Source: Desulfovibrio sp.
Lineage (GTDB): Bacteria > Desulfobacterota > Desulfovibrionia > Desulfovibrionales > Desulfovibrionaceae
NCBI GenBank assembly: GCA_030145055.1
Contig: JAQYWK010000004.1
Location: forward strand, 138,701 to 202,700
Direction of reading: 5' to 3'
Length of the DNA: 64,000 nucleotides
Shown: in pieces, positions 17,595-30,604 of the stretch
Layout: the number at the start of each line of letters is the position of its first letter
How positions within the stretch are numbered: position 1 is the first letter of the stretch
Program-made: the position numbers and the translations under genes
The notes under the pieces: generated by a model
Told to the model about the DNA's origin: nothing
Seen by the model: the letters and a program-made list of their open reading frames with translations, nothing else
Database searches by the model: none

Positions 17595-17690
17595 CACGGG
17601 AAGTTTAGTCGAAGAAAGCAGGTGGGATGGTCCCTTAATTACCCTGCCGAGACATCACTTTGACTTGCTTTCCGGGTCAAATCATTAGGA
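17595..17690 (+). ncRNA. L10 leader (autoregulatory mRNA element)
   Basis: The stretch holds the conserved core of the L10 leader: GCAGGTG at about 17618-17624, CTTAATTACC, then CCTGCCGAGAC ending near 17653. In the known family this folds into a kink-turn-containing structure bound by the L10-(L12)4 complex, which represses rplJL translation. It lies just before the rplJ start, as expected. Confidence 0.85.
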
Positions 17691-17698
17691 GTGTTAAG

Positions 17699-18220
17699 GT
17701 GAAAAGGCAAGATAAAGCTCAGATTATTGATCAGCTCAAAGAAGTAGCTGAAAAGGCGAGCATTGCCATCGTTACTGACTTCAAAGGTCTTGGCGTTGAA
17801 GATTTTACTGATCTTCGTGCTAAACTCAGAGAAGTTGGTGTCGATTGCCAAGTCGTTAAGAACACTCTGGCCCGGTTGGCTTTTGAGGGTACCGATCACG
17901 GTATTCTCGCCGATAAATTCAAGGAAAACTGTGCGATTGTAACTGGATATGAAGATCCTGTTGCAGCAGCTAAGGTTGTTGCAGAATTTGCAAAAGAAAG
18001 TAAAACTTTCGAACTGCGTTTTGCGTCCCTTGAGGGCAAGTATCTTGACGAAGATGGCGTAAAAGCTCTATCCAAGCTTCCGAGCAAGGATGAGTTATTA
18101 GGTAAGGCTCTTGGCACATTGAATGCAGTGCCCACAAACTTTGTGAGAGTTCTCGCAAACGTACCTCGCGGACTTCTGAATGTTCTTACAGCAGTTAAGG
18201 ATCAGAAGGAAGCAGCATAA
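17699..18220 (+). CDS. rplJ: 50S ribosomal protein L10
   Basis: L10 anchors the L7/L12 dimers on the ribosomal stalk. The 173-residue protein has the N-terminal rRNA-binding domain ([31 protein letters not shown]) and the C-terminal helix that binds L12. I take GTG at 17699, 7 nt after AGGAG, as the start; the frame opens earlier at 17660, but that would place coding sequence at the end of the regulatory leader. Confidence 0.97.
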   Translation: MKRQDKAQIIDQLKEVAEKASIAIVTDFKGLGVEDFTDLRAKLREVGVDCQVVKNTLARLAFEGTDHGILADKFKENCAIVTGYEDPVAAAKVVAEFAKESKTFELRFASLEGKYLDEDGVKALSKLPSKDELLGKALGTLNAVPTNFVRVLANVPRGLLNVLTAVKDQKEAA

Positions 18221-18264
18221 CCGCCGAGTCAAGGCAATTCAAAGAATCCCAGGAGGAAATTTCC

Positions 18265-18648
18265 ATGGCAGATATCACAAAAGACCAGGTTGTAGATTTT
18301 ATTTCCAACATGACAGTACTCGAACTTTCTGAGTTCATTAAAGAACTTGAAGAAAAATTCGGTGTGTCCGCAGCAGCTCCAGTAGGCGTTGTTGCAGCCG
18401 CAGCTGGCGCTGACGCTGGTGCAGCTGAGGAAGAGCAGACTGAATTCGACGTCATCCTTAAGGGTGCTGGCGGAAACAAGATTGCTGTAATCAAAGCTGT
18501 TCGCGCTCTTACAGGCCTTGGTCTGAAAGAAGCAAAAGGCAAAGTTGACGAAGCTCCAACAGCTATCAAAGAAGGCGTAGATAAAGCAGAAGCAGAAGAA
18601 GCTCTTAAGCAGCTTACTGAAGCTGGTGCTGACGCTGAAATGAAATAG
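18265..18648 (+). CDS. rplL: 50S ribosomal protein L7/L12
   Basis: L12 dimers recruit translation factors to the ribosome. The 127-residue protein has the N-terminal dimerisation helix pair, an Ala-rich hinge ([21 protein letters not shown]), and the C-terminal domain ([20 protein letters not shown]). A perfect AGGAGG precedes it, in line with its high copy number. A hairpin and 283 nt separate it from rpoB. Confidence 0.99.
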   Translation: MADITKDQVVDFISNMTVLELSEFIKELEEKFGVSAAAPVGVVAAAAGADAGAAEEEQTEFDVILKGAGGNKIAVIKAVRALTGLGLKEAKGKVDEAPTAIKEGVDKAEAEEALKQLTEAGADAEMK

Positions 18649-18673
18649 CTCACGCAAATTCATTGTCAATGCA

Positions 18674-18712
18674 AGAGGAGCGCAAGCCCCCGCAATGGGG
18701 TTGCGCTCTTCT
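18674..18712 (+). other. Hairpin between rplL and rpoB (attenuator or processing site)
   Basis: GAGCGCAA and CCCC pair with GGGG and TTGCGCTC around a CGCAAT loop, with extra pairs outside. No T run follows, so it is unlikely to be a full terminator. E. coli has an attenuator and an RNase III site in the same place. Confidence 0.65.
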
Positions 18713-18726
18713 CGCTGTTAAAAAGA

Positions 18727-18754
18727 TTGACAAAATTGCTTGATAAACTATTTA
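18727..18754 (+). promoter_or_regulatory. Putative rpoBC promoter
   Basis: TTGACA at 18727-18732 and TATTTA at 18749-18754 with a 16-nt spacer, about 180 nt before rpoB. It could give rpoBC transcripts independent of the rplKAJL promoter. Confidence 0.45.
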
Positions 18755-18931
18755 AAGAAGACTCGTAATGTCGCAGTTTAGATAGTTAACAAATTTCTCG
18801 TTTTAGGCAATATTGTACTGCCGCCCCCTGTTCGTCTTGCACTTTTTGGCGTAACCAATTTCTTGATTATTGGTTGATGTTCGTCAAATCGATTCTTCCC
18901 AACCCTAACCTTCTCACTTGATGAGGATACG

Positions 18932-21900
18932 ATGGGTCAGCTCAGAAAAATATTTGGAAAGATCAAAGTCACTCTGCCAATCCCTCACCTGCTTGAATTG
19001 CAGGTTGATTCTTTTGTAAAGTTCTTACAGGAAGGCGTTGCGCCTGCCAGTAGAGCAGACATTGGATTAGAAGGGGTATTTCGTTCGGTTTTTCCTATTG
19101 AAGACTTCAATAAAACTGCAAGTCTTGAATATGTAAGCTACGAAATAGGCGAGCCTAAATACGATATGGATGAGTGTATTGCTAAGGGACTTACTTATGA
19201 AGCCCCTATCCGTATCAAAGTCCGTCTCGTTGTTTTTGATGTTGACGAAGAATCCGAAAGCAGGACTATTCGCGACATTAAAGAGCAAGACATTTATTTC
19301 GGAACCGTCCCGCTCATGAGTGAGCAGGGTACGTTTATCATAAACGGTACTGAACGCGTAATTGTTAACCAGTTGCAACGTTCTCCCGGTATCATTTTCG
19401 AACATGATTCCGGTAAAACTCATACCAGCCGTAAAGTTCTATATAGTTGTAGGGTAATCCCTATGCGTGGTTCTTGGCTGGACTTTGATTTTGACCATAA
19501 AGACATCCTTTACGTCCGCATTGACAGACGCCGTAAAATGCCGGCTACTGTATTGCTTAAAGCTATGGGCCTTTCTAAGCAGGATATTCTCGACTTCTTC
19601 TACGACGTTGAAGAGTACAAGCTTGATAGACACATCGCCAGACGTAAAGTTGTAGAAAATCAGTACCGCAAGGAAACTGCTTGGGTTGATCTTTCACTCG
19701 AAGACGGTAAAATTATCGTTGAACGTGATAAACCCATTACAAAATTTGGTTGGCGTAAACTCGTTCTCGGTGGTGTAGAATACATCGAAGTTGATCCTAA
19801 GTGTATTATAGGACAATTTGCTGCGTGTGATATTACTGATCCGGACACCGGTGAAGTTATTGCTGAGAGCGCTGACGAAATTACTGAAGAAGTTTTTGAA
19901 AGAATTCAGGAAGTTGGTATCAAAGATGTTAAGGTGATCCTTACTCTTGGTGCTGAGACCTCCTCCTCTTTGCGTGACACTCTCATGCTTGACAAGAGTG
20001 CAGACGTCGAAAGCGCGCAGATTGAAATCTACCGCAGGCTTCGTCCTAGCTCTCCTCCAACATCTGAGATTGCTGCAAACTTCTTCGAGAATTTATTTCG
20101 CAGTTCCGACTACTACGACCTTTCATCTGTTGGGCGCTATAAATTAAATGCTCGTCTTGATGTTGATACTCCTCTTGAACTGAGGACATTAACTAATGGC
20201 GATATTCTTAAGGCTGTTCTGCTTCTTTGTAGACTTAAAGACAGCCATGGTCCTGCTGATGATATTGATAACCTTGGTAACAGACGTGTTCGTCCTGTTG
20301 GTGAGCTTGTTGAGAACCAGTACAGGATCGGTCTTGTTCGCATGGAAAGAGCTATTAAGGAGCGCATGAGCCTCCAGGAAGTAGCAACCCTTATGCCTCA
20401 TGACTTGATCAATCCTAAGCCTGTTGCAGCTGTTCTTAAAGAGTTCTTCGGAACATCTCAGTTGTCTCAGTTTATGGATCAGACCAACCCACTTTCAGAA
20501 GTTACACATAAACGTAGACTCTCAGCTCTTGGACCCGGCGGACTTACTCGTGAGCGCGCTGGTTTTGAAGTTCGTGATGTTCACGTAAGTCATTACGGCA
20601 GAATTTGCCCTATTGAAACTCCTGAAGGACCGAACATTGGTCTTATCGTTTCCTTGACTACTTATGCCAAGGTAAACGCATTCGGTTTCATTGAAAGTCC
20701 TTACCGGACCATCAAAGATTCCACTATGACTGATGAGATCTTATATTATGATGCGACTAGAGAAGTTGGTCACACCGTGGCACAGGCGAATGCTCCTATC
20801 TCTGCGGAAGGAAAATTCACCAATCCATTGGTAACATCTCGCAAAAATGGTGATGTTTCCATGATGCCACGCGAAGACGTAACTCTCATGGACATCAGCC
20901 CAAGCCAGACAGTTTCTGTTTCTGCTGCACTTATTCCTTTCCTTGAACATGATGATGCTAACAGAGCACTCATGGGATCGAATATGCAGCGTCAGGCTGT
21001 TCCGCTCCTTATAACAGCACAGCCGTTGGTTGGAACCGGAATGGAAGCAAACGTTGCCCAGGATTCCGGTAGTTGCCTTCTCGCTGAATATGACGGTTAC
21101 GTCGATTATGTCGATGCTGAGCGTCTTGTATTAAGATATGATGATGGTTTTTCTCCTGAAACTGGCGGAACTAAGCACTATGAGCTTCAGAAATGGCATA
21201 AGTCAAATCAGAACTCATGTTACGGTGCTCGTCCAAGACTTCATGTCGGGACCCGCGTTTCTAAAGGTGAAGTACTTGCTGATGGACCTGGTATTAAGGA
21301 CGGAGAATTAGCTCTCGGTAAAAACCTGCTCGTAGCATTTATGCCATGGTGTGGTTACAACTTTGAGGATTCCATTCTTATCTCTGAACGCGTTGTTAAA
21401 GAGGACGTGTTTACCTCAGTTCATATTGAGGAATTCGAACTTGTAGCACGTGATACTAAGCTAGGACCTGAAGAAGTCACCCGTGATATTCCAAACGTCA
21501 GTGAAGATATGCTCAGCAATCTTGACGAATGTGGTATCATCTGTCTCGGAGCTCGCATTACTCCTGATGCTATTCTTGTCGGGAAGATTACTCCTAAGGG
21601 TGAAACTCAGCTTACTCCTGAAGAAAAGCTTCTCAGAGCTATCTTCGGAGATAAAGCCCGCGACGTTAAAAATACTTCTCTTAAGGTTCCACCAGGAATC
21701 GAAGGAACAGTCATTGACGTTAAGGTCTTTAACCGTAGATCAGGCGAAAAAGATGAACGTACTAAGTCTATTGAAGATTTAGAACTTGCTAAGCATGATA
21801 TGAAAGAAGCTAAGCACATCGAATCCTTGACTATTAAGACTCGCATTAAAATTGGCGAAGTAGTAAATAATAAGCAGATTGCTCAGACTCTAATGGGACG

Positions 21901-23035
21901 CAGAAAGGGTGAAGTTCTTGCTGAAGCAGGGCACACCATTGATGACGCTATTCTGAGCGAAGTCCCACTTAAGAAATTGGGCGGCATGTTTTCTGATAAA
22001 GACACTAATGAAGCTGTTAAAATTCTTCTTGGTGAATATGACAAGCAGATCCGCGTTATTAAAGGCATTTACGATGTTAAACGCGAAAAAGTCACTGAAG
22101 GTGACGATCTGCCTCCAGGTGTTATCAAGATGGTTAAGGTCTACATCGCAGTTAAGCGTAAGCTTTCTGTAGGTGATAAGATGGCTGGTCGTCATGGTAA
22201 CAAAGGTGTTGTTTCTAGAATTCTGCCTGTACAGGATATGCCGTTCTTCCCTGACGGAACCCCGATGGATATCGTATTGAATCCACTTGGTGTACCTTCT
22301 CGAATGAACATCGGCCAGATCATGGAAACACATCTAGGTTGGGCTGCTCTTGAGCTAGGCCATCAGTTCGCAAGAATGTTTGATGCTGGTGATCCTCTTG
22401 CTCAAATCCGTGAAGAAATCAAAAAGACCTTCGATTCAGAAGATGTTTTTAAACTGATCGACAGCCTTGATGATGATGACTTCAAAGTTGCTCTTAACAA
22501 AGCTCGTGAAGGTATCGTCACTAAAACTCCTGTCTTCGACGGTGCAACCGAAGAAGAAATCTGGGATCTGATCGAAAAGACCGGAATTCCAGATGATGGT
22601 AAAGTAACTCTATTTGACGGTCGTACAGGGGATGCATTCCATACCCGCGTTACTGTCGGGGTTATGTATATCTTGAAACTTCATCACTTAGTTGATGAAA
22701 AGATTCATGCTCGTTCCACTGGTCCTTACTCGCTGGTTACTCAGCAGCCTCTTGGTGGTAAAGCTCAGTTTGGTGGTCAGAGACTTGGAGAGATGGAAGT
22801 CTGGGCTCTTGAAGCATACGGCGCTGCCTACTTGCTGCAGGAATTCCTCACAGTCAAATCTGATGATGTTACTGGTCGAGTTAAGATGTACGAAAAGATA
22901 GTCAAAGGCGATAACTTCCTCGAAGCTGGATTACCTGAGTCATTTAATGTTTTGGTTAAAGAGCTTATGTCTCTTGGTCTTGATGTTACTTTGCTTAAGG
23001 ATGACGAAGAAGCTACTCCCGCCATACAGCAATAA
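18932..23035 (+). CDS. rpoB: DNA-directed RNA polymerase subunit beta
   Basis: RpoB forms one pincer of RNA polymerase and part of the active centre. The 1367-residue sequence runs from the N-terminal lobes ([13 protein letters not shown]) through the rifampicin-binding region ([33 protein letters not shown] region, wild-type in appearance) and [13 protein letters not shown] to the clamp-forming C-terminus ([26 protein letters not shown]). GAGG precedes the ATG. rpoC follows after 60 nt containing a hairpin. Confidence 0.99.
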   Translation: MGQLRKIFGKIKVTLPIPHLLELQVDSFVKFLQEGVAPASRADIGLEGVFRSVFPIEDFNKTASLEYVSYEIGEPKYDMDECIAKGLTYEAPIRIKVRLVVFDVDEESESRTIRDIKEQDIYFGTVPLMSEQGTFIINGTERVIVNQLQRSPGIIFEHDSGKTHTSRKVLYSCRVIPMRGSWLDFDFDHKDILYVRIDRRRKMPATVLLKAMGLSKQDILDFFYDVEEYKLDRHIARRKVVENQYRKETAWVDLSLEDGKIIVERDKPITKFGWRKLVLGGVEYIEVDPKCIIGQFAACDITDPDTGEVIAESADEITEEVFERIQEVGIKDVKVILTLGAETSSSLRDTLMLDKSADVESAQIEIYRRLRPSSPPTSEIAANFFENLFRSSDYYDLSSVGRYKLNARLDVDTPLELRTLTNGDILKAVLLLCRLKDSHGPADDIDNLGNRRVRPVGELVENQYRIGLVRMERAIKERMSLQEVATLMPHDLINPKPVAAVLKEFFGTSQLSQFMDQTNPLSEVTHKRRLSALGPGGLTRERAGFEVRDVHVSHYGRICPIETPEGPNIGLIVSLTTYAKVNAFGFIESPYRTIKDSTMTDEILYYDATREVGHTVAQANAPISAEGKFTNPLVTSRKNGDVSMMPREDVTLMDISPSQTVSVSAALIPFLEHDDANRALMGSNMQRQAVPLLITAQPLVGTGMEANVAQDSGSCLLAEYDGYVDYVDAERLVLRYDDGFSPETGGTKHYELQKWHKSNQNSCYGARPRLHVGTRVSKGEVLADGPGIKDGELALGKNLLVAFMPWCGYNFEDSILISERVVKEDVFTSVHIEEFELVARDTKLGPEEVTRDIPNVSEDMLSNLDECGIICLGARITPDAILVGKITPKGETQLTPEEKLLRAIFGDKARDVKNTSLKVPPGIEGTVIDVKVFNRRSGEKDERTKSIEDLELAKHDMKEAKHIESLTIKTRIKIGEVVNNKQIAQTLMGRRKGEVLAEAGHTIDDAILSEVPLKKLGGMFSDKDTNEAVKILLGEYDKQIRVIKGIYDVKREKVTEGDDLPPGVIKMVKVYIAVKRKLSVGDKMAGRHGNKGVVSRILPVQDMPFFPDGTPMDIVLNPLGVPSRMNIGQIMETHLGWAALELGHQFARMFDAGDPLAQIREEIKKTFDSEDVFKLIDSLDDDDFKVALNKAREGIVTKTPVFDGATEEEIWDLIEKTGIPDDGKVTLFDGRTGDAFHTRVTVGVMYILKLHHLVDEKIHARSTGPYSLVTQQPLGGKAQFGGQRLGEMEVWALEAYGAAYLLQEFLTVKSDDVTGRVKMYEKIVKGDNFLEAGLPESFNVLVKELMSLGLDVTLLKDDEEATPAIQQ

Positions 23036-23039
23036 TGAA

Positions 23040-23061
23040 CGCGGGGCCGTTAGGCCCCGCG
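23040..23061 (+). other. GC-rich hairpin between rpoB and rpoC
   Basis: CGCGGGGCC pairs perfectly with GGCCCCGCG around GTTA. There is no T run after it, so it is more likely an mRNA-stability or processing element than a terminator. Confidence 0.7.
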
Positions 23062-23095
23062 ACTAGATAAACCTTTTCAAGAAAGGGGTATATTA

Positions 23096-26000
23096 ATGAG
23101 TCTGGACGAATTGTTCACTATGCGTAGAACATCCGGCGCAGGTAACGCAGGGCGTGGCCTCAAAGGAATTCAGATTTCCATTGCTTCACCTGAGAAGATC
23201 AGAGAATGGTCATTCGGTGAAGTTAAGAAGCCCGAGACAATTAACTACAGAACTTTTAAGCCTGAAAGAGACGGACTCTTTTGTGCTAAAATTTTCGGAC
23301 CTGTTAAGGACTACGAATGTAACTGTGGTAAGTATAAACGCATGAAGCATCGCGGCATTGTCTGCGAAAAATGTGGCGTTGAGGTAATTGCTTCCAAAGT
23401 TAGACGTGAACGCATGGGGCATATTGAACTTGCTGCTCCTGTTGCTCATATTTGGTTCCTAAAAACACTTCCTTCAAAGATTGGAACACTTCTTGACATC
23501 ACAATGGCTGATCTTGAGAAGGTTCTTTACTTTGATTCATATATTGTCTTGGAGCCGGGTGAAACCCCTCTGAAGGCACATCAGATTATTTCTGAAGATC
23601 AGTACTTTCAGGTTGTAGATCATTACGGTGAAGACGCGATCAAAGTTGGTATGGGCGCTGAGACAATTAAAGGTCTGCTTGCAGAAATTGATATGCTCAC
23701 ACTTCGTACCGAGCTTCGTGACGAGTCTTTGACTACACGTTCACAGACAAAGAAAAAGAAGCTTACTAAGCGTCTTAAGATTGTTGAGGCTTTCCTTGAG
23801 TCTGGCAATAATTGTCAGTGGATGATCATGGATGTAATTCCAGTCATACCACCTGAGCTTCGTCCTCTTGTTCCTCTTGATGGTGGACGCTTTGCTACTT
23901 CTGATCTTAACGATCTTTACCGCCGTGTTATCAACAGAAACAATCGTCTAAAAAGACTGATTGAACTTGGCGCTCCTGATATCATCATTCGTAATGAAAA
24001 AAGAATGCTTCAGGAATCCGTTGATGCTCTGTTTGATAATGGTCGTCGTGGTCGCGCAATTACCGGTACTAACGGTCGCCCGCTTAAATCTTTGTCAGAT
24101 ATGATTAAAGGTAAGCAAGGTCGTTTCCGTCAGAATCTACTTGGTAAACGAGTCGATTACTCCGGTCGTTCTGTTATTGTTTGTGGACCTTATCTTAAGC
24201 TCCACCAGTGTGGACTGCCTAAGAAAATGGCTCTGGAACTTTTCAAGCCATTTATTTACGCAGAACTTGAGCGCAGAGAAATTGCAACTACCATCAAAAG
24301 TGCTAAGAAGATGGTTGAGCGCGAAGACTTGGTTGTATGGGATATTCTTGACGACGTTGTTCGCGAATATCCAATCATGCTTAACCGTGCTCCTACTCTT
24401 CATAGACTCGGTATTCAGTCATTTGAGCCAATCCTCATTGAAGGTAAGGCTATTCAGCTTCACCCGCTTGTATGTTCTGCATACAACGCTGACTTTGATG
24501 GTGACCAGATGGCAGTTCATGTTCCTCTTTCCGTAGAGGCACAGATCGAATGTCGTGTTTTGATGATGTCTTCAAATAACATCCTCTCTCCTGCAAACGG
24601 ACAGCCGATTATTAACCCAAGTCAGGATATCGTACTTGGTCTATATTATTTGACTGTTGATCGTTCATTCGCCAAAGGGGAAGGAATGATCTTTGCTGGA
24701 CCATGGGAAGTTATTACTGCCCTCGATGCAGATGTTTTATCCCTTCACGCTCGCATAAAGGTTCGAGTTGAGGGAAAAATAGTTGACACCACTTGTGGCC
24801 GTATTCTGGTCGGTGAACTCGTACCTGAAGGTATGGGCTACGATCAGGTCAACATGGTTATGACTAAAAAGAACATTGCACGCCTCGTTTCAACAGCCTA
24901 CCGTACAGCAGGTAGTAAGGCGACAGTAATTCTTTGTGATAGACTTAAAGACCTTGGTTATGAGTATGCAACTAGAGCTGGTATTACTATCGGTCTTAAA
25001 GATTTGACCATTCCTAAGAAGAAGGCCAGTCTACTTGAAGCAGCTTATATCGAAGTTGAAAATATTGAAGCGCAGTACGGCGAGGGTATTATCACTCGTA
25101 CTGAGAAGTACAACAAGGTTGTCGATGTTTGGACTAAGGTCACAAATGACGTATCAACTGAGATGACTCTCGAAATGTCTGCTGATATTCTGACCGATCC
25201 AGTGACAGGTAAACAGGAGTCTAACTCCAGTTTTAACCCTGTCTTTATGATGGCTCACTCCGGATCTCGTGGTAACCAGGATCAGATGAGACAGCTCGCT
25301 GGTATGCGTGGTCTGATGGCTAAGCCTTCAGGTGAAATTATTGAAACACCGATTACTTCTTCATTCCGTGAAGGTCTATCGGTTCTTCAGTACTTTATTT
25401 CCACACATGGTGCTCGTAAAGGTCTTGCTGATACCGCTCTTAAAACGGCGAACTCCGGTTACTTAACTCGTCGTCTTGTTGATGTTGTTCAGGATGTTAC
25501 TGTTGCTGAAAATGATTGTAGAACAGTTGATGGCCTTGAACTGACTCATTACATCAAGGGCGGAGAGATCAAAGAGCGTCTGTCAGAAAAAATTCTTGGA
25601 CGTTGTACAATTTATCCAGTCATTAAGGAAGGAACTGACGAAATTCTAGTTCCTGCCAATGCACTGATTAACGAACACTATGCTAAAATTGTTGACGACA
25701 ACGGCATCAACTCGATGGTCGTTCGCTCGCCTCTGACATGTAGAAGCAAACAGGGTGTTTGTGCAATGTGTTACGGTCGTGACCTTTCCAGAGGACACAT
25801 CGTAAACGTAGGTGAAACCGTAGGTATCATCGCTGCACAGTCAATTGGTGAACCAGGAACACAGCTTACTATGCGTACTTTCCATATCGGTGGTACTGCT
25901 AGTCGTGAAATTGAACAGTCTTCCTTCGAAGCTCAGCATAATGGTTCAGTTGTACTGAATCGTATGCGTTCAGTCCGTAATGCTGATGGTCAGCAGATGG

Positions 26001-27253
26001 TTCTTGGTAAGAGTTGTCAGGTTGCTGTTGTGGATGAGCAGGGTAGAGAGCGTGAAAAGTATGTTCTTCCTCTTGGAGCTAAGCTCTATGTTGAAGAAGG
26101 GCAGACAATTACTCATGGAACGGTTTTGGCCGAATGGGATCCGCTTGCTGAACCTTTCATCACAGATGTTGCTGGAGCTGTTAGATTTACTGACATGGTC
26201 GAAGGTAAAACATTTCAGGAAAGGATTGATGAGGCCACTGGAAGGTCTACATATACAATCACTGAATATCGTACCACTAACTTCAAACCTTCAATCTCTA
26301 TCTGCGGTGAAGATGGCGAGCCTTTGAGCCGGACAGGTTCCGCTCTTAAAGCTACCTATACTCTTCCTGTAGGAGCGATTCTGATGGTTAAAGATGGTGA
26401 CACTGTCACTGCTGGTGAAGTTATTGCTCGTAAACTGCGCGAAACATCGAAGACCAAAGATATTGTTGGTGGTCTGCCGAGAGTTGCGGAATTGTTTGAA
26501 GTACGTAAGCCGAAGGAACTTGGTATTATTACGGAGATAGATGGTGTGGTCTCCTACGGTGCTGAGTCCAAAGGTAAGCGTAAAATAGTTGTTACACCTG
26601 AAATAGGAACAACCAAGGAATACTTGGTTCCTAAAGGTCGTCATATCACAGCTCAGGAAGGAGACTTCGTTGAAGCTGGAGATCTGATGACAGAAGGGCT
26701 TCCTGAATTACATGACATATTGAGAGTTAAAGGTGAAAAATTCCTTGCTCGCTTCCTTGTCGAAGAAATTCAGGACGTTTATCGCTTCCAGGGTGTAGGA
26801 ATTAACGATAAGCATATCGAGGTTATTGTCCGCCAGATGCTCAAGAAGGTTTCCATCGTTGATCCCGGTGAAACTCACTTCCTTGTTGCAGAACAGGTCG
26901 ATAAACAAAGGTTTATGGAAGCTAATGCAGAAGCAGTTGCTAACGGGCAAAAAGTTGCTACAGCTCAGACTCATGTGCTCGGAATTACTCAAGCTTCACT
27001 TTCAACAGCGTCATTTATTTCTGCTGCCTCATTCCAGGAAACGACTAAGGTTCTTACTGAGTCATCCCTGCGCGGCAAAAAAGATTATCTGCGCGGTTTG
27101 AAAGAGAACGTAATTGTCGGTCGCTTGATTCCTGCTGGAACTGGCTTCCGTAAATATGCACAGACTGCGGTGATCGTACCTGATCAGCCAGAACGTGCCG
27201 ATAAGTTTCTCGAGGAATTAGAAGAAGAGCCTTTGCTCATTAACGAAAGATAA
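23096..27253 (+). CDS. rpoC: DNA-directed RNA polymerase subunit beta'
   Basis: RpoC carries the catalytic magnesium of RNA polymerase. In this 1385-residue protein the N-terminal zinc site is C75, C77, C90 and C93, the catalytic NADFDGDQM has D466, D468 and D470, and a second zinc site is seen at [13 protein letters not shown]. Trigger-loop and bridge-helix sequences ([22 protein letters not shown] region) are normal. The length fits the proteobacterial form with its insertions. AAGGGG precedes the ATG. Confidence 0.99.
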   Translation: MSLDELFTMRRTSGAGNAGRGLKGIQISIASPEKIREWSFGEVKKPETINYRTFKPERDGLFCAKIFGPVKDYECNCGKYKRMKHRGIVCEKCGVEVIASKVRRERMGHIELAAPVAHIWFLKTLPSKIGTLLDITMADLEKVLYFDSYIVLEPGETPLKAHQIISEDQYFQVVDHYGEDAIKVGMGAETIKGLLAEIDMLTLRTELRDESLTTRSQTKKKKLTKRLKIVEAFLESGNNCQWMIMDVIPVIPPELRPLVPLDGGRFATSDLNDLYRRVINRNNRLKRLIELGAPDIIIRNEKRMLQESVDALFDNGRRGRAITGTNGRPLKSLSDMIKGKQGRFRQNLLGKRVDYSGRSVIVCGPYLKLHQCGLPKKMALELFKPFIYAELERREIATTIKSAKKMVEREDLVVWDILDDVVREYPIMLNRAPTLHRLGIQSFEPILIEGKAIQLHPLVCSAYNADFDGDQMAVHVPLSVEAQIECRVLMMSSNNILSPANGQPIINPSQDIVLGLYYLTVDRSFAKGEGMIFAGPWEVITALDADVLSLHARIKVRVEGKIVDTTCGRILVGELVPEGMGYDQVNMVMTKKNIARLVSTAYRTAGSKATVILCDRLKDLGYEYATRAGITIGLKDLTIPKKKASLLEAAYIEVENIEAQYGEGIITRTEKYNKVVDVWTKVTNDVSTEMTLEMSADILTDPVTGKQESNSSFNPVFMMAHSGSRGNQDQMRQLAGMRGLMAKPSGEIIETPITSSFREGLSVLQYFISTHGARKGLADTALKTANSGYLTRRLVDVVQDVTVAENDCRTVDGLELTHYIKGGEIKERLSEKILGRCTIYPVIKEGTDEILVPANALINEHYAKIVDDNGINSMVVRSPLTCRSKQGVCAMCYGRDLSRGHIVNVGETVGIIAAQSIGEPGTQLTMRTFHIGGTASREIEQSSFEAQHNGSVVLNRMRSVRNADGQQMVLGKSCQVAVVDEQGREREKYVLPLGAKLYVEEGQTITHGTVLAEWDPLAEPFITDVAGAVRFTDMVEGKTFQERIDEATGRSTYTITEYRTTNFKPSISICGEDGEPLSRTGSALKATYTLPVGAILMVKDGDTVTAGEVIARKLRETSKTKDIVGGLPRVAELFEVRKPKELGIITEIDGVVSYGAESKGKRKIVVTPEIGTTKEYLVPKGRHITAQEGDFVEAGDLMTEGLPELHDILRVKGEKFLARFLVEEIQDVYRFQGVGINDKHIEVIVRQMLKKVSIVDPGETHFLVAEQVDKQRFMEANAEAVANGQKVATAQTHVLGITQASLSTASFISAASFQETTKVLTESSLRGKKDYLRGLKENVIVGRLIPAGTGFRKYAQTAVIVPDQPERADKFLEELEEEPLLINER

Positions 27254-27343
27254 TGCAGTTTTAGTACTCAGTTAGACAGGGTTTACAGAACAGGTCGTTG
27301 CAACCTGATTCTGATCTAAATCGATAGCTTTTTTGAATTGTCC

Positions 27344-27371
27344 TTGACAAATGTCGAAAAGTTAGTCTAAC
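27344..27371 (+). promoter_or_regulatory. Putative promoter of the str operon
   Basis: TTGACA at 27344-27349 and TCTAAC at 27366-27371, 16-nt spacer, 41 nt before the rpsL start codon. Confidence 0.5.
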
Positions 27372-27411
27372 TGCGTCGGACTTCGCATAACGAAATAAAA
27401 TTGGAGGGTTC

Positions 27412-27783
27412 ATGCCAACCATCAATCAGCTCATAAGAAAAGGGCGCGAAAAGCAGATCAAGCGTAAAAAGACTCCTGCTCTTCAAGCTTGCCCACAGCG
27501 TCGTGGCGTTTGCACAAGAGTGTATACCACTACCCCTAAAAAGCCTAACTCCGCACTACGTAAAGTAGCTCGTGTACGTTTAACGAATGGCATGGAAGCA
27601 ACCGCTTATATCGGTGGTGAAGGTCATAATCTTCAGGAACACTCCGTGGTACTTATCCGTGGTGGTCGTGTAAAAGATTTACCTGGTGTTCGTTACCATA
27701 TCGTTCGCGGCTCACTTGATACCGCTGGTGTTGCTGATCGTCGTAAAGGTCGTTCCAAATACGGCGCTAAGCGTCCTAAATAG
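27412..27783 (+). CDS. rpsL: 30S ribosomal protein S12
   Basis: S12 sits at the decoding centre. The 123-residue protein has the [13 protein letters not shown] loop, whose lysine is the streptomycin-resistance position and is unchanged here, and the [10 protein letters not shown] loop. It opens the rpsL-rpsG-fusA operon with GGAGGG before the ATG. Confidence 0.99.
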   Translation: MPTINQLIRKGREKQIKRKKTPALQACPQRRGVCTRVYTTTPKKPNSALRKVARVRLTNGMEATAYIGGEGHNLQEHSVVLIRGGRVKDLPGVRYHIVRGSLDTAGVADRRKGRSKYGAKRPK

Positions 27784-27795
27784 ATTTTATTCTAA

Positions 27796-28278
<483 letters not shown>

Positions 28279-28290
28279 TCGGAGTTTATC

Positions 28291-30360
28291 GTGTCATCAA
28301 AGATTGCAAGAGATAAAATGCGCAATATCGGTATCATGGCCCACATTGATGCTGGTAAAACAACGACTACTGAACGTATTCTCTACTACACAGGCGTATC
28401 TCATAAGATAGGCGAAGTTCATGACGGCGAAGCTACCATGGACTGGATGGTTCAGGAACAGGAACGTGGAATCACTATCACTAGTGCTGCTACTACTTGT
28501 TATTGGAAAGAGAATCGTATTAACATTATTGATACACCTGGTCACGTTGACTTCACAATGGAAGTTGAACGTGCACTACGTGTACTTGACGGCGCTGTAG
28601 CAGTATTTGATGCTGTTGCCGGTGTTGAGCCTCAGTCTGAAACCGTATGGCGTCAGGCTGATAGATATGGTGTTCCTCGTATTGCTTTCATCAATAAAAT
28701 GGACCGTACTGGTGCTGATTTCTACCGCTGTGTAGATATGCTTAGAGATCGTCTTGGTGCGAAAGCTATACCACTTCAGCTTCCAATTGGTAACGAAGAG
28801 AATTTCCTCGGAGTTGTCTGCCTGGTAACAGGTAAAGCTTATACGTATCACGATGATACTATGGGTAAAGATTACAGCGTCGAAGAAATTCCTGCAGATA
28901 TGGTAGAACAGTACGAGTCTGCAAGACTCGAAATGATCGAAGCTATTGCAGAAGAGAATGAAGAACTCCTCGATAAGTACCTCGGTGGTGATGAACTTAC
29001 TGCTGAAGAAATTAACAGGGGTATTCGTGCAGCTACAATCAGTTTGACCATATGTCCTGTTCTTTGCGGTACCGCATTTAAGAACAAGGGCGTACAGCCA
29101 CTGCTTGATGCTGTTATTGAGTATCTTCCTTCTCCTCTTGACATTGCGCCAATGATTGGGATTGACCCAGATACTGATAAAGAAATTGCATGTCCTTGTG
29201 ATGATGATCTGCCACTCGCAGCTCTTTCATTCAAGCTCATGACAGACCCTTTTGTTGGTCATCTTACTTTCCTTCGCGTTTACTCCGGTAAAATGGCAAG
29301 TGGTGAAACTTATATCAATGCTGCGAATGGCAAGAAAGAGCGTATTGGTCGCCTCCTTAAGATGCATGCTAACAAGCGTGAAGAAATTAAGGTTGCGTAT
29401 GCAGGGGATATCGTCGCTGCTGTTGGACTTAAGTCCATGGCAACTGGAGATACTCTTGCAGAAATGAAAAAAGCTGTTGTTCTCGAATCTCTTGATATTC
29501 CAGAGCCAGTTATTGAAGTTGCAATTGAGCCTAAAACCAAAGCTGATAGAGACCTTCTTAGTGCTGGTCTTGCTAAGCTTGCAAAAGAAGATCCTTCTTT
29601 CCGCGTCCATGGTGACGAAGAAACAGGGCAGACTCTTATTGCCGGTATGGGCGAACTTCACCTCGAAATCATCGTTGATAGGCTCCTTCGTGAGTTCAAC
29701 GTAAATGCTAACGTAGGGGCTCCTAGAGTTTCTTATCGTGAAAGTATTACTAAGAGTGTGGAATCCAATCTCAAATACGCTAAGCAGTCTGGTGGACGTG
29801 GTCAGTACGGACATGTTGTCGTCACCATCGAGCCAAATACTGAAAACGAATTTGATTTCGTTGACCAAATTAAGGGCGGAATTATTCCTAAGGAATACAT
29901 TCCAGCAGTTGGACGCGGTATTCATGACGCCATGAAGAACGGTGTAATTGCCGGATTCCCTCTTGTAGATATCAAAGCCACATTGACCTACGGTTCTTAC
30001 CATGACGTTGACTCCTCTGAACAGGCTTTCTACATCGCCGGTTCTATGGCTCTCAAAGACGCGGTAAAGAGAGCAGGTCCACAGCTTCTCGAACCTATCA
30101 TGGCTGTTGAAGTTGTTACTCCTGATGATTACCTCGGTGATGTCATGGGTGACCTTAACGGTCGTCGTGGTAAAGTAAGCAACATGGAAGGCCGTGCTAA
30201 CGCACAGGTCATTAAATGTGATGTCCCTCTTAGTGAGATGTTCGGTTACGCAACCGACCTTCGCTCCAAGACTCAGGGAAGAGCAACATTCTCCATGCAG
30301 TTTGACCACTACGAAGCAGTTCCTGCAAGTATCGCTGAAGAGTTGATCAACAAAAGCTAA
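28291..30360 (+). CDS. fusA: Elongation factor G
   Basis: EF-G drives translocation and, with RRF, ribosome recycling. The 689-residue protein has P-loop AHIDAGKT at 17-24, [13 protein letters not shown], and domains II-V ending in the [13 protein letters not shown] stretch. The start is GTG at 28291, after CGGAG, 12 nt beyond rpsG. It is the last gene of this operon: no tuf follows, but a strong terminator does. Confidence 0.99.
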   Translation: MSSKIARDKMRNIGIMAHIDAGKTTTTERILYYTGVSHKIGEVHDGEATMDWMVQEQERGITITSAATTCYWKENRINIIDTPGHVDFTMEVERALRVLDGAVAVFDAVAGVEPQSETVWRQADRYGVPRIAFINKMDRTGADFYRCVDMLRDRLGAKAIPLQLPIGNEENFLGVVCLVTGKAYTYHDDTMGKDYSVEEIPADMVEQYESARLEMIEAIAEENEELLDKYLGGDELTAEEINRGIRAATISLTICPVLCGTAFKNKGVQPLLDAVIEYLPSPLDIAPMIGIDPDTDKEIACPCDDDLPLAALSFKLMTDPFVGHLTFLRVYSGKMASGETYINAANGKKERIGRLLKMHANKREEIKVAYAGDIVAAVGLKSMATGDTLAEMKKAVVLESLDIPEPVIEVAIEPKTKADRDLLSAGLAKLAKEDPSFRVHGDEETGQTLIAGMGELHLEIIVDRLLREFNVNANVGAPRVSYRESITKSVESNLKYAKQSGGRGQYGHVVVTIEPNTENEFDFVDQIKGGIIPKEYIPAVGRGIHDAMKNGVIAGFPLVDIKATLTYGSYHDVDSSEQAFYIAGSMALKDAVKRAGPQLLEPIMAVEVVTPDDYLGDVMGDLNGRRGKVSNMEGRANAQVIKCDVPLSEMFGYATDLRSKTQGRATFSMQFDHYEAVPASIAEELINKS

Positions 30361-30416
30361 GACATAAAAATAGCTTTTTTTCAGATTTTACTTGACAGCA
30401 ACAGCTAATTACAAGT

Positions 30417-30460
30417 AAGCCTCCCGAACTACAGAGTGTTTGGGAGGCTTTTCTTTTTTT
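30417..30460 (+). terminator. Terminator after fusA
   Basis: GCCTCCCGAAC pairs with GTTTGGGAGGC (two G-U/A-U end pairs), 9-11 nt loop, followed by TTTTCTTTTTTT. It separates the str and S10 operons. Confidence 0.92.
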
Positions 30461-30604
30461 AAAGAAATCCACCCACGAAACCACGGAGATAAGGTATAAG
30501 GTCCGGCATGCTGGCTGGACGACCATACCAGGCATTGAAAGGAACCTCACAACCTTTTAGCCGTTGCAAGCTAGCCGTCTCTGAATCTATTCAGGAGTAT
30601 TATT
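30461..30604 (+). promoter_or_regulatory. Leader region of the S10 operon
   Basis: The 144 nt between the fusA terminator and rpsJ must hold the S10 promoter or leader. A hairpin GTCCGGC/GCTGGAC lies near 30501-30520. CCTTTTAGCCG at 30553-30563 also occurs in the leader before rpmJ. In E. coli this leader is the target of L4; whether that holds here cannot be told. Confidence 0.45.

Noticed and set aside
17660-17698. Upstream extension of rplJ to a TTG at 17660
   Set aside because: It would place coding sequence at the end of the conserved L10 leader; GTG at 17699 has AGGAG at proper distance.
29227-30309. 360-codon open frame on the minus strand inside fusA
   Set aside because: It lies wholly within a highly conserved gene on the other strand and has no family resemblance; it is a codon-usage shadow.
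30392-30420. TTGACA after fusA as a promoter for the S10 operon
   Set aside because: No -10 box fits at 15-19 nt, and a strong terminator follows immediately downstream.
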